Origin: Lachancea mirantina
Lineage: Eukaryota; Ascomycota; Saccharomycetes; Saccharomycetales; Saccharomycetaceae
DNA: 64,000 bases
Direction: 5' to 3'
Assembly (NCBI GenBank): GCA_900074745.1
Contig: LT598469.1
Span: forward strand, 62,001 to 126,000
The translations under genes and the position numbers were made by a program. Below are positions 9,151 to 18,532 of this stretch, in pieces. Position 1 is the first letter of the stretch; each line of letters begins with the position of its first letter. The notes beneath the pieces are model-generated. The model did not search any database. It was not told the DNA's origin and worked only from the letters and a program-made list of their open reading frames with translations.

Positions 9151-11025
9151 ATGTCTGTCGGTAGTACCAAGAGAGATGACTTATACGTTTACGATTTGTC
9201 GCAGAGGATTTTAGATTCTCTGGAATTGATGATCTTTGACTACGGTGCTAATGAAGTCGATGTCAAAAAGACCGTTATTAGTTCACCAAGTGCAGAGGGT
9301 AAAAAAACCCATGCGTCTAATGACATTGGAGTTGGTTCTTCTGTGACTTGCAGTAAATGCAGCGCCTCAATTGATGGCGAAGAGGACAGAAAAGATCACT
9401 ACAAATCGGACTGGCACCGGTTTAACATCAAACGACATTTGAACAGGCTAGAGCCCGTAGGCGCAGCAGAATTTGACCAAATAATGGATCAAGATGACGT
9501 GGAAAGTCTTTCAGGATCTGGTGATGAAAGTGATGACAGTGAAGACGGTGATGATCTGTATAAGGAGGACAAAGACGAACTCACGGCCCGTTTCGATGAA
9601 CAACTTGCTTCCATGCAAATCTGCGAACAAGAGACTGGAGAGGGGACTTCTCTGAGCCATTTGCATACCCGATCCCCTCAGTTTTTTTTAAAATCGTCTA
9701 CTTTACCTGACACAGAGGTTTTTGGAATTTTCAAAGCGATATTCAGTAAAGAAACCATCGAGAGACCTTTGGACACTCTAAGAGACTGGAAAAGTCAGGC
9801 ATCAGCACAAGACCGCATTTCTGCGGTTTTTATGATTGGCGGCGGTCATTTTGCCGGTGCTATTGTATCTCATCAGAGGCTAAATGTCAAGGGCAATGCA
9901 ACGAAGACCGACCTGAGCTTTCAGGAACAAGCCGTCCAATTCGTTGAGCATAAAACGTTTCACAGATACACGACACGTCGGAAACAAGGTGGGTCTCAAT
10001 CGGCAATGGATAACGCCAAGGGTAAAGCGAATTCGGCTGGGTCATCGCTTCGAAGATACAATGAAGCTGCTCTTCGGAATGATGTCCAAAATCTTTTGCA
10101 GTCTTGGAGAAAGTTCCTTGAGAAATGTGAGAGCATCTTCATAAGGGCGAAAAGTAGTAACGACAGGAAGATGTTTATAAATGAGCAAAGTGGCCTTACT
10201 AAAGATGATGAACGTGTTAAGTCATTTCCCTTTACTACAAAGCGTCCAACAACCAATGAACTTAAGAGAGCATGGTGCCAGCTCTCATATTTATCAGTCG
10301 AGGCTAAACCTCAATTTGCTTCGAAGCAGCCCGAAAACAAAGAACCAAAGGCATCAAAATCGTCAACACCAGTCCCCAAGCAAGTTGAACCAGAAAATCC
10401 GGGTGTGATTCACACTAGGGAACTTGTAACTTATCTGAAAAAGTCAAAAGCTCCTCTCCTCATCGCTTACTTGCGAAAGCATAAACTCGACGTTAACTTC
10501 AAGCTCGAACCAACTTCTGAATATATCCAGACACCTACCATGCTACATTTTGCATCTCAACAGGGCCTGAAGAATATGGTTTCGATACTGCTCACGAATT
10601 TGAAAAGTGACCCAGCTATCAAGAACCAGCTTGATAAAACAGCATGGGATCTAACAAGAAAGATGGAAGTTAGACAAGCCTTTCAAGTTGCACGAGGAAA
10701 ACTAGGGGAAAAATACGCCAACTGGAACGAAGCTCATGTTGGCCCGCCATTGAGCAGAGAGGATATTGAAAAAGAGGCCCAAGCAAGAGAGGAGCAGAGC
10801 GAACGAGAAAGAATAGAAGCAGTACAAGCCGAACTTCAAGCCGCAAAAGAAAAACGACTTGCTGAAGATCAGGCTCGAAAAGGTCCAGGCAAAGTTCTCG
10901 CAGGGAATCTTTCATCTTTGCAGCAGAATATGAATTCTTTAAATGACGATCAAAGAATGAAAATAATGCGAGAACAACGAGCTAGGGCAGCAGAAGCCCG
11001 AATGCGCCAAAATCAGTCTAGGTGA
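9151..11025 (+). CDS. VMS1: Vms1 peptidyl-tRNA hydrolase / Cdc48 cofactor
   Basis: A 624-residue protein that releases stalled nascent chains on 60S subunits, notably those bound for mitochondria, and binds Cdc48. Visible parts in order: a C2H2 zinc finger (Cys67, Cys70, His83, His89), an acidic stretch (about 112-150), the VLRF1 release-factor-like domain (FMIGGGHFAGAIVSH at about 227-241, then the GGSQ loop whose Gln283 matches the catalytic Gln of the family), ankyrin repeats at about 440-520, a charged coiled coil, and a C-terminal Ala/Arg helix (RARAAEARM) that fits the Cdc48-binding motif. The start is the first ATG. Its stop lies 38 bp from that of the convergent RDH54. Confidence 0.95.
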   Translation: MSVGSTKRDDLYVYDLSQRILDSLELMIFDYGANEVDVKKTVISSPSAEGKKTHASNDIGVGSSVTCSKCSASIDGEEDRKDHYKSDWHRFNIKRHLNRLEPVGAAEFDQIMDQDDVESLSGSGDESDDSEDGDDLYKEDKDELTARFDEQLASMQICEQETGEGTSLSHLHTRSPQFFLKSSTLPDTEVFGIFKAIFSKETIERPLDTLRDWKSQASAQDRISAVFMIGGGHFAGAIVSHQRLNVKGNATKTDLSFQEQAVQFVEHKTFHRYTTRRKQGGSQSAMDNAKGKANSAGSSLRRYNEAALRNDVQNLLQSWRKFLEKCESIFIRAKSSNDRKMFINEQSGLTKDDERVKSFPFTTKRPTTNELKRAWCQLSYLSVEAKPQFASKQPENKEPKASKSSTPVPKQVEPENPGVIHTRELVTYLKKSKAPLLIAYLRKHKLDVNFKLEPTSEYIQTPTMLHFASQQGLKNMVSILLTNLKSDPAIKNQLDKTAWDLTRKMEVRQAFQVARGKLGEKYANWNEAHVGPPLSREDIEKEAQAREEQSERERIEAVQAELQAAKEKRLAEDQARKGPGKVLAGNLSSLQQNMNSLNDDQRMKIMREQRARAAEARMRQNQSR

Positions 11026-11063
11026 AAGAATATCATGTCTTTACCAGACATCTTCAGGCTCAC

Positions 11064-13766
11064 TCATATCTCAGCGCTAACATCTGATTTTTTGCCCGCA
11101 TTAGAGTTTTTCAGTAAAACGAAAGTTATGTCTTGATCAGAACTTTCCATTGCTGAGTTCAATATTTGGTCACCATCGACCTTGACCTTTTTGGGATTGA
11201 TGTGTATATAGCTTTTCAACAGCGATCCCAAGATGGCAGACATCTTTTTCAGGTTAGATGCCTCTGAGTTTTCTAAATTTTGTTGCAATTCTAACGCGCT
11301 AGTCCATCCGTCGAGTTGGAAATAAGGTTTTTCTTCTTGCAGTTCAATCACAGATGCAGTCTTAAAGTCTTCAACGTTTACTGTATCGGAGCCATCACAA
11401 GAGCATATAAGCTCATGCGTATTGCACACTGTTGTTTCATGGACGGTGAAGAGATCCTTGAGATCTTCGATTTCAAAAACATTATCGTCACTTTCTCCAG
11501 CACCGCTAGTCCCATCGCCCAGGAACTTTTTACTCAAATTGTGTTTCATGAGCTGCCTTTGAAAGATCTTTTCATCGATACACCCAGTTGTTAAAAGGCG
11601 ATAAATGTAGCAATGCTTTTTCTGGCCATCCCTGTGAATTCTTGACATAGCTTGGAGATCAACTGAAGGATTCCAATCATTATCGAATAAGATCAATCTA
11701 GAAGCGCCGGTCAAATTCAAACCCACACCACCCGATTTTGCGCTTAACAGAAAACAAAAGACGGGGGTATTGTTGAAACTGTCAACCATTTGCTGCCGAA
11801 GCTTATTTGGCGTGGCACCATCCAAACGCAGGAAGGTGAAGCCCTCCGAAGTTAGCCAGCTTTGAATCACATCGAGAGTCTGAGTGTAGTTTGAGACAAT
11901 AACGACCTTCTCATCAGGTTTAATTTTCGAAATCTCGCTTATGAGTGCAGTTAGGACCCGAAACTTGCCCGATTCATCTTTTCGAGAAGAACCAATCATC
12001 TGCGGCCCTCTTGGCAGGTGACTGCTGGAAATGAGACTTGGGAAATTGCAGATTTTCTTGAATAGCGTTATCAGTGCGAGCGACGATTTGAAGGTAATTT
12101 GGTCGAAATCAAAGTTACTTTGAGCGAAAGCCGCTTGAAATGCCTGGATCTGTGCTTTCTGTGGCTTACAGAAGACAACAGCGTCGGTTTTGGGCGGTAA
12201 ATATTTTTCGAGAATATCCTGCGTTCTTCGCAGAATGAATTTTTTGGTAATGTCTAGAAGCTCTTTTGACCGCTCATCCCCACGTTCAAGTATATAAGGA
12301 TTGAGACGATTTTTCACGTCTCGCGCAAGATAAATAGAATTGATAAATTTTCTCTTGAAGTTCGAGAAAGAGCCCAGGACGCCAGGGTTCACGAAGTTGA
12401 TGATAGTATAAAATTCGGTCAAATCGTTCTGAATTGGCGTTCCGGATAAAAGTACCTTGCGCGAAACGTCTAAGTTAGTCAGTGCAATGAGCGTTTTCGA
12501 TTGACTATTTTTCAGTCGATGTCCCTCATCGCATATAAGTAGCCCAATATCAGATCTGGACTCCTCGAGCTCGGAATAAACGCTGTGCAGTTTTTCATAG
12601 CCCAAAATGAGTACTTGAAAAGTTCTCGGTATTTTAAAGAAGTTTCTGACATCACTCTTATCCTTATCTGTGGTATTCTTTGAGCTGAGCGTCAATACTC
12701 CAATCCGATTCAAATTCAGCCATTTAGAAAATTCATTCTTCCAATTTGAAATCAATGTAACAGGACATACAATTAACACTTTATCGACCACTCCATGCGT
12801 TGTGTAACCCTTTTGCGTAAGTGGGCTAGTGGGTCGAGGTGCCTGCTTCAGTAGGGTCCAGATGAGCGTGATTGCCATCAATGTTTTACCCAGTCCCATC
12901 TCATCCGCCAAAATACAGCCCTGCAAATCACTGTCCAGCCCTAATATTCGGCCCTCCGTCGCGTCATCTTCCAGACCATCCGGCCTTGATAATTGCATGA
13001 CACAATCGTAGAGGAATTTGACGCCTATTCTCTGATGAGGTCGCAAGAACCTAGACAAAAGCGGATCTACTACAACGTCGACCAGTGCAGTTCCCAGTTT
13101 GTTCATCACAAGTGCATTTTCGACAGTTGAAGGATCATGCAAAGGCAGATATTTTCCAGACGATGCTGCATTCTTCCGAGCTCCATTTTCCGACCCCTTC
13201 ATTGCACTCTTGAATCGAGGAAAAATTGGCGGCTTACTGGAAGTCACAGAGGAACCAAGTGTCGTAGGGACGCATCGACTGGAAGGCCTTTGAGATTTCA
13301 AACTCGGCAGTTCGTCCTTTTTTCCGCACTGAGCTGCCGCCAGCGGACCGGCAACTTTTAATATTTGCTGAACTGCTTGTAATTCGTCCGTGCTGGTGAT
13401 GCAATAATCCAATTGGAACTCTTGGCCACTGCTGGGGAACACCGTGTCAAATAGAATGTCTCGATCTTTGATCGCCGCCGTTCCGAGTTTCTTACCGGCA
13501 TCACTGTAAAATTTCAAGACACCAGGCGAGCTCTCAATGCCGTATCCATCCCCATCCCACGTCTTGTTCTTTTTCATGCTTTTTTTCCGGTATGTCATAG
13601 TGTAGAAAGCCGTCGAAGGATTCTGGTGTGTCACTGATTGTTCTTTCGTAGCACCACCATTGCCCCTGTTTGAATCCAATTTTGGGTTCATCACTTGAGA
13701 AGGAGCTTCGCCCAACGAGCTCAGAGGTCTCGGCCTCTTGAATGGCTTGTTTTGATACGGTTTCAT
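11064..13766 (-). CDS. RDH54: Rdh54/Tid1, Rad54-family DNA translocase
   Basis: A 900-residue Swi2/Snf2 ATPase that works with Rad51 and Dmc1 in recombination and clears them from duplex DNA. All helicase motifs are visible: DEMGLGKT (motif I, about 288-295), DEGHRLKN (II), LLSGTPIQNDL (III), and the C-terminal lobe with GGVGLNL and the SRIHRDGQ block (V/VI). The N-terminal 200 residues are basic and poorly conserved, as in the family. Length (900) is near S. cerevisiae Rdh54 (about 920-960). The neighbours HSP26 and the YBR071W homolog match its S. cerevisiae position (YBR073W), which separates it from RAD54. Confidence 0.95.
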   Translation of the reverse strand: MKPYQNKPFKRPRPLSSLGEAPSQVMNPKLDSNRGNGGATKEQSVTHQNPSTAFYTMTYRKKSMKKNKTWDGDGYGIESSPGVLKFYSDAGKKLGTAAIKDRDILFDTVFPSSGQEFQLDYCITSTDELQAVQQILKVAGPLAAAQCGKKDELPSLKSQRPSSRCVPTTLGSSVTSSKPPIFPRFKSAMKGSENGARKNAASSGKYLPLHDPSTVENALVMNKLGTALVDVVVDPLLSRFLRPHQRIGVKFLYDCVMQLSRPDGLEDDATEGRILGLDSDLQGCILADEMGLGKTLMAITLIWTLLKQAPRPTSPLTQKGYTTHGVVDKVLIVCPVTLISNWKNEFSKWLNLNRIGVLTLSSKNTTDKDKSDVRNFFKIPRTFQVLILGYEKLHSVYSELEESRSDIGLLICDEGHRLKNSQSKTLIALTNLDVSRKVLLSGTPIQNDLTEFYTIINFVNPGVLGSFSNFKRKFINSIYLARDVKNRLNPYILERGDERSKELLDITKKFILRRTQDILEKYLPPKTDAVVFCKPQKAQIQAFQAAFAQSNFDFDQITFKSSLALITLFKKICNFPSLISSSHLPRGPQMIGSSRKDESGKFRVLTALISEISKIKPDEKVVIVSNYTQTLDVIQSWLTSEGFTFLRLDGATPNKLRQQMVDSFNNTPVFCFLLSAKSGGVGLNLTGASRLILFDNDWNPSVDLQAMSRIHRDGQKKHCYIYRLLTTGCIDEKIFQRQLMKHNLSKKFLGDGTSGAGESDDNVFEIEDLKDLFTVHETTVCNTHELICSCDGSDTVNVEDFKTASVIELQEEKPYFQLDGWTSALELQQNLENSEASNLKKMSAILGSLLKSYIHINPKKVKVDGDQILNSAMESSDQDITFVLLKNSNAGKKSDVSAEI

Positions 13767-14204
13767 TATCGCGCTAACAATTGGAGCTTGGATATAATTC
13801 TCGACGCTGATCCATTAACAGTCTAAATCAACTGTCGAACATAAAACGAAACCGTTTAAGGCGAAATTGTCAACTATCAGCAATGAAAAAAGCAACCTTC
13901 TTAAGCTCCAAGACCCAATTTATATACGGCTATAGCTCCTCAAACTCTCGGCGCTTGTTTGTTTCTGTTTTCTAACAGATTCAAAGATGTACCAAGAAAC
14001 CCAACTTTTTCATGAGTGTTGATTCTTGTATAAGAAACAGAACCCACGATAAACTCAAACAGAAGACTTCAAAACAACTGATATTCATGATTCATAAAGT
14101 TCATACATATGTGCTATTTGCGCAAACAAGGGCCTAGCGACTTTCTCGAAATCTAAATAACTACGAGCAACAGCATAAAAAAACGTCTCACTTCTTCAAG
14201 CGAT
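13767..14204. other. RDH54 upstream region and HSP26 3' flank
   Basis: A 438-bp spacer. It holds the RDH54 promoter and the region downstream of HSP26. I see no MCB (ACGCGT) element or RNA gene. A TTTATATACGG TATA-like stretch starts at 13919. Confidence 0.4.
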
Positions 14205-14831
14205 TTACAACTTGGAGTCGCCCCAGGAATCCTGAGACGAAATTTCGATCTTGCGAACGGCGTTTTTATCGTTGTCCTCGGGTTCCAGTTTTGGAACCTT
14301 CAAAGTCAATATTCCGCCTTTGTAATTCGCCTTAATGTTGTCGATGTCGATTCCGGGCTTGTCTGGCAGAGAGATGACTCTGCGGAATTTGCCAGAGGAC
14401 CGTTCCTGGACCCGCACCGTGTCCTGCGTCTTCTCGGTCGTAGAGGCCGGGATCTCGCCCGAAATGACCACCTCGTTGTGTTCCTGGTGGTATTCAAGGT
14501 TGACGTCTTTCTTGTCTTTGACGCCGGGCAACGTGATGTGCAACTCGTAGTCCTTGGCGTGCTCCAGGATGTCGACCGGGGGTACGAGCCCGACACTGCC
14601 ACCGAAAGGCACCAGCGAGTCGTCGTTGAACCAACGGCTCCACCCGCCGCCGAGCCCCCCTCCGTACGGAGTCACAGCTTGGTTCTGATTCGATTTCCGA
14701 TCTGCTTTGGTCAACGCTTTTTGGCCTGGCTGACGCGACGCATAAGGCGAGTAGCCTAAAAGACGATTGAAGTTGTCGACTTCACCGGAGACAGTATCGA
14801 AGAAATCGAAAAAGGGCGAATTGAAAGACAT
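14205..14831 (-). CDS. HSP26: Small heat-shock protein Hsp26
   Basis: A 208-residue cytosolic chaperone of the alpha-crystallin family (214 in S. cerevisiae) that forms large oligomers and holds unfolding proteins. The N-terminal region begins MSFNSPFFDFFD and is Gly- and Asn-rich. The alpha-crystallin domain covers about residues 84-190 with the block VDILEHAKDYELHITLPGVK, the SGEIPAS loop and YKGGILTLKVPK. A short charged C-terminal extension follows. Matches YBR072W in place. Its promoter carries heat-shock and stress elements (annotated separately), so stress induction is likely. Confidence 0.97.
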   Translation of the reverse strand: MSFNSPFFDFFDTVSGEVDNFNRLLGYSPYASRQPGQKALTKADRKSNQNQAVTPYGGGLGGGWSRWFNDDSLVPFGGSVGLVPPVDILEHAKDYELHITLPGVKDKKDVNLEYHQEHNEVVISGEIPASTTEKTQDTVRVQERSSGKFRRVISLPDKPGIDIDNIKANYKGGILTLKVPKLEPEDNDKNAVRKIEISSQDSWGDSKL

Positions 14832-14940
14832 GTTTGGGATAATTTTCAGAGGACTTTTTGGAAGTAAGTTAACACTGACAGTAGATATGTGCGTTGATGA
14901 GAGGGAAAGTAAAGAATAAGGTCTCGCAGCTGGAAGCCCT

Positions 14941-15259
14941 TTTTATACCAAAATTCCACCTCTGCCAGAAGATCCATCCCTCAGGGGCACAATTTTCCTG
15001 ACCCTCCTGTTACGGCGATCATAGTGTTCGTAGAAATTCGGAGAGTTTCTTAGAAGACCGCGGCACTTTGTGCGAGTCTTATCCCGCTCCCTTCCGATCA
15101 GCAAGGGGCACCCTTCCAGCAAGTTCTAGAAAGGAAGCTTCTGTCTCTAAAATGCAGGGGCACCTGGACATCACCAGGTGCAAGGGTAATGGTGTTTCGC
15201 TTCTGAGCGGTGAAAACTCCGAAATGATCACGTAATCTCAGCATTTAAAAGGGTCCCCT
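14941..15259 (-). promoter_or_regulatory. HSP26 stress promoter: HSE, STREs, TATA box
   Basis: Between HSP26 and the YBR071W homolog. A heat-shock element built from alternating GAA/TTC units, TTCtaGAAagGAAgcTTC, lies at 15124-15141. Stress-response elements AGGGG occur at 14983-14987, 15104-15108 and 15156-15160, and CCCCT at 15255-15259. A TATA box (GGTATAAAA on the minus strand) is at 14941-14949, 110 bp upstream of the HSP26 ATG. The expected readers are Hsf1 and Msn2/Msn4; that assignment is from known yeast biology. Confidence 0.75.
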
Positions 15260-15357
15260 TAAAAGGTCATATTCGTACGCAGTGATACTCAAACGGCGCT
15301 TTTCGCAGGGATGGTTGTCCAGCAGGTCGTCTATCGTGATTCGCGGTCGCCAGCCAA

Positions 15358-15954
15358 TCAGAATTCGAGTCGCGTGCGAGCGTCCACCAAAGCGGCAGGT
15401 TCGCTCCAGATGTCCACGTCTTGCGCCTGCGCAATCGCCTGGACGTCCACCACGTACACGTTCGCACCGCGTTGTGGTTTTTCGCTCGACTGGTTTTCCA
15501 GGAAGTCCTGGTACATGAGATCGTGGATCGAGAAACTGCTGTCCCGCGAAAAAAGCGACGACATGCTAGACGACAGGCTGGACGACGTCGAGACGCTGCT
15601 CTTGTGTCCCCTGCACGACGGTGGCTCGTGTTCTTTGATCACCGGCGTCTGCGACGCTCTTGTCTGCGGTCTCGTAGGCCCGCGTACTGGCGCACCCGTA
15701 TCGAGTGCTCGCACCGCCAAATTGTATTCCCGGACCATGTTGTCGTCCAGCAGCACTGCGCTTCTGCGCAGCATGCTCTTGCCTCTCGACACAGTGGATT
15801 TGCGGGTCGGCACGGGCTTTTCAGTTTTTCTTTCTGCGACCAATGTGTCTGCCGATCGGTTGTTCTTGCTCGAGTACATCGCGGCTAGATCCAAGCTTGC
15901 AGACGTCAAAAACATAGAATGTCTCTTTCTGTCGCTGCTGGGTGTTCTTCTCAT
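15358..15954 (-). CDS. YBR071W-like protein of unknown function
   Basis: A 198-residue protein with a basic N-terminus (MRRTPSSDRKRHS), a central Ser-rich stretch with many possible phosphosites (SSVSTSSSLSSSMSSLFS) and no membrane segment. I assign it to the YBR071W group mainly from position between HSP26 and ALG14, from length (211 in S. cerevisiae) and from the Ser-rich character. No enzymatic motif is visible. A TATA-like element, TATATAA on the minus strand at 16031-16037, lies 77 bp upstream of the ATG. The coding DNA is clearly more GC-rich than the flanks. Confidence 0.7.
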   Translation of the reverse strand: MRRTPSSDRKRHSMFLTSASLDLAAMYSSKNNRSADTLVAERKTEKPVPTRKSTVSRGKSMLRRSAVLLDDNMVREYNLAVRALDTGAPVRGPTRPQTRASQTPVIKEHEPPSCRGHKSSVSTSSSLSSSMSSLFSRDSSFSIHDLMYQDFLENQSSEKPQRGANVYVVDVQAIAQAQDVDIWSEPAALVDARTRLEF

Positions 15955-16290
15955 GTCTGGCTTTTGTCGATATCGTGAGCTTTAAATCAGCAATCTGCTG
16001 TTCACTTGGTGGTCTCGGCTTGATCCAGCTTTATATAGCTCATCTCGTTTCAACCTGATATAGCCTTTTATACATTCCTACGATCGTGATCGCCGTCGCG
16101 TAAAGTGACCTTTAATTCTCCTAGTTTTTCGTGTTTCGACTGCAGAAGATCTACAAGCTGCGAAAAGGCAGCGAAAAAGCAGCGAAAAGGTACCGAAAAA
16201 GAGACATTTCGCGAGCGATTGGCGGGCCGATCATCGAGCGGCTGAAACTTAATTTGCTAGAGCCCGAAATAGCAGCAGATAGAAGAAGAA
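15955..16290. promoter_or_regulatory. Divergent promoter of the YBR071W homolog and ALG14
   Basis: A 336-bp shared upstream region. A TATA-like element at 16031-16037 faces the YBR071W homolog. The ALG14 side (from about 16140) is purine-rich with repeated GCGAAAA words and has no clear TATA box. Confidence 0.4.
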
Positions 16291-17016
16291 ATGGCGGTAA
16301 ACGCCGCGGTATTGGTTTGGTTAGCGCTTCTGGTGGTCGCGCAAACGCTGGTCGTGCGAGCAGTGCTAGTGGTGCCGATCTTTAGGCGGGAGGACGGGAA
16401 AGGGGAGAAGACAGAGGCGGCAGCAGCGACAGCAGCCGCTGCTGCTGCCGCAGAGCCCTGCGGTGCCCAGAAAGTGTTCGTTTTCCTTGGGTCCGGAGGC
16501 CATACGGGCGAGATGCTTAGAATACTTGAGTTGTACCGTGATACGTTACTGGGAACTGGGTCGCATGTTGTTGTCGGTTACAGCGACCAAGCCAGCAGGC
16601 AAAGATTTGAGAGCTTTAGCAGGGCGTCGTTGGAACATCCGCACGCCGAGTACGTGCGGTTTCGCAAGGCGCGCGAAGTTGGATCTGGAAAGCTGCGCGC
16701 ACTGTGCACGGTGTTCGCGAGCACGTTGCAGAGCGTTTTCACGCTGACGAAACTGCACGCAACGCTCGTGGGCGGACCACATTTGGTGCTGTTGAATGGA
16801 CCCGGTACTTGCTGTATCATTGCGTACTGGCTTCGGTTTCTGGATGTGGTCACGTGGTCGCGGTCCAACATCCTTTACATCGAGAGTTTGGCGCGGATTC
16901 GCACGCTGAGTCTGACGGGCAAGCTCCTGTACCCTGTGGTAGACGAGTTTGTGGTACAATGGCGAGAACTGGCCCAGAAGCACCGGCGCGCACGCTGGTA
17001 CGGGATCATTGTGTGA
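16291..17016 (+). CDS. ALG14: Alg14, UDP-GlcNAc transferase membrane anchor subunit
   Basis: A 241-residue ER membrane protein that recruits the catalytic subunit Alg13 and together with it adds the second GlcNAc to dolichol-PP-GlcNAc, step two of N-glycan assembly. It has an N-terminal hydrophobic anchor (about residues 4-29), then the GT-B-like domain with the signature FLGSGGHTGEMLR at about 66-78 and the GPGTC block at about 170. Between anchor and domain lies an unusual Ala-rich linker (about residues 42-55) encoded by a GCN-type repeat. Its stop is 69 bp from the convergent TPI1 stop. Matches YBR070C. Confidence 0.95.
   Translation: MAVNAAVLVWLALLVVAQTLVVRAVLVVPIFRREDGKGEKTEAAAATAAAAAAAEPCGAQKVFVFLGSGGHTGEMLRILELYRDTLLGTGSHVVVGYSDQASRQRFESFSRASLEHPHAEYVRFRKAREVGSGKLRALCTVFASTLQSVFTLTKLHATLVGGPHLVLLNGPGTCCIIAYWLRFLDVVTWSRSNILYIESLARIRTLSLTGKLLYPVVDEFVVQWRELAQKHRRARWYGIIV
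16416..16452 (+). repeat. GCN/GCA trinucleotide repeat in ALG14
   Basis: A run of GCG/GCA/GCC/GCT codons broken by single ACA and GAG codons encodes a stretch of about 12 alanines (AAAATAAAAAAAE). It sits between the membrane anchor and the catalytic fold, where length changes should be tolerated. Confidence 0.8.
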
Positions 17017-17085
17017 TGATGCACGCTGCGCTCATTTCGTTTATTTCGTATACACTAGATTCGTTACATAACCTTCCAGATACGC

Positions 17086-17832
17086 TTAGTTTCTAGAGTT
17101 GATGATGTCGACAAACTCTGGCTTCAAAGAAGCACCACCGACTAGGAAACCGTCAACGTCTGGCTTGTCCTTGAAAGTGACAGCGTTCTTACCGTTAGCG
17201 GAACCACCGTACAAGATTCTGATCTTGTCAGCGACACCAGCACCGAGCTTTTCAGCGAGGAATTTTCTGATGTGAGCGTGGATCTCTTGAGCGTCCTCTG
17301 GGGTAGCAGCTAGACCGGTACCGATGGCCCAGACTGGCTCGTAAGCAACAACAACGTTGCTCCAGTCCTTGACTTGGTCCAAGACAGCAGTTAGCTGAGT
17401 GTCGACAACCTTCAAAGTGACACCGGCCTTCTTCTCCTCAAGAGTCTCACCGATACACAAGATGACACCGACACCTTGGTCCAAAGCGTACTTGGTCTTT
17501 TCGGCGACGAGCTTGTCATCTTCGTGGAAGTAAGTTCTTCTCTCGGAGTGACCCAAGATGACCCACTTGGCACCAACGTCCTTGATTTGCTCGACGGAGT
17601 TTTCACCAGTGTAAGCACCGGAACCCTTTAGGTAGGCGTTTTGGGCACCAACGGTGACTTGAGACTTCTTGACTAGAGAGGCAGCCAAACCCAAGTATGG
17701 GGCTGGTGGGCAGATAACCACCTCAACGTTTTGTGGGATAGAAGCGTCGTTTAGTCTGTCGACGATCTCAGTGATAGACTGCTTGGAGCCGTTCAATTTG
17801 AAGTTACCACCAATGAAGAAAGTTCTGGCCAT
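17086..17832 (-). CDS. TPI1: Triosephosphate isomerase
   Basis: A 248-residue glycolytic enzyme that interconverts dihydroxyacetone phosphate and glyceraldehyde 3-phosphate. Length is exactly that of the yeast enzyme. Catalytic residues are visible: the Lys in NFKLNGSK, the His in ILGHSERR and the Glu in [11 protein letters not shown], followed by the lid loop and the phosphate-binding [10 protein letters not shown]. Codon use is strongly biased (GGT, AAG, TTG, GTC), as in highly expressed yeast genes. Matches YDR050C. Confidence 0.98.
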   Translation of the reverse strand: MARTFFIGGNFKLNGSKQSITEIVDRLNDASIPQNVEVVICPPAPYLGLAASLVKKSQVTVGAQNAYLKGSGAYTGENSVEQIKDVGAKWVILGHSERRTYFHEDDKLVAEKTKYALDQGVGVILCIGETLEEKKAGVTLKVVDTQLTAVLDQVKDWSNVVVAYEPVWAIGTGLAATPEDAQEIHAHIRKFLAEKLGAGVADKIRILYGGSANGKNAVTFKDKPDVDGFLVGGASLKPEFVDIINSRN

Positions 17833-18532
17833 TTTTTAACTAATGTGATTGCTGTTTGATTCGCGATGGTACCAGAAATTATTTCCAATAAAGCTTCGAG
17901 CCCCCACTTATACTCTGCACTTTTATATCATTTCAGGCTTTGAGAACCATGTGCGTTTTCCACACCACCTCATTCTTTGAAGCGCGGGCTTCCTAATACC
18001 CAGTGACGGTCCGAGCAGCCGGTTTTCGCAACAGGAAGCTCATGGCAGCCACAGCTTGAAACTCACGAGGTATCGTACAAAGAGACACTCATCACCACAG
18101 TACTTTGAAGCCCATCATCGGGGCATAAAATGGCTCGCGAAGTGCGCGTAGCGTTAGGGGTTGAAGTGGTGTTAGGTTGACGCTGTTTGAAGGTAAACTT
18201 TAGTCCTTTGTGAAGCGACGAGCACGCCTGGATCGGTGACATTTTAATTTTCTTTTCTCGGTTTCTTTTTGGTTATTTACGTGCCAACTTGTGCTTTGAT
18301 GCGATGTATGCGGGCCCACTCGGGGTGCAGTGTCTGTTACTGCGTTTACTAGAATCTCTGCGCGACAGAGCCGCTTTACGTTGTGTGGACAGAGAAGGGA
18401 CCGGATCACGTGACTTAATATCCGAGTGCGGGGGTTCGTCAGCGACAGTCCTCGCCCGGAACATTCGGTGCATGGTAAGTCTACTTCGTTCTCCTGGCTG
18501 CTCGTCCTGCAGAAGTGCGCTATGCAGAACGA
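17833..18532 (-). promoter_or_regulatory. TPI1 upstream region with candidate glycolytic sites
   Basis: A 700-bp region between TPI1 and the 3' end of DET1. Candidate Gcr1 cores are CTTCC at 17989-17993 and GGAAG at 18034-18038; the first is followed by a Rap1-like ACCCAGTGAC. An E-box ATCACGTGAC at 18405-18414 fits Tye7 or Cbf1. Gcr1, Rap1 and Tye7 are known regulators of yeast glycolytic genes; that they act here is inference from short motifs. Confidence 0.35.

Noticed and set aside
15282-15985. Long plus-strand frames opposite the YBR071W homolog (up to 224 codons)
   Set aside because: They are antisense shadows in GC-rich DNA; the minus-strand frame has conserved position and a TATA element.
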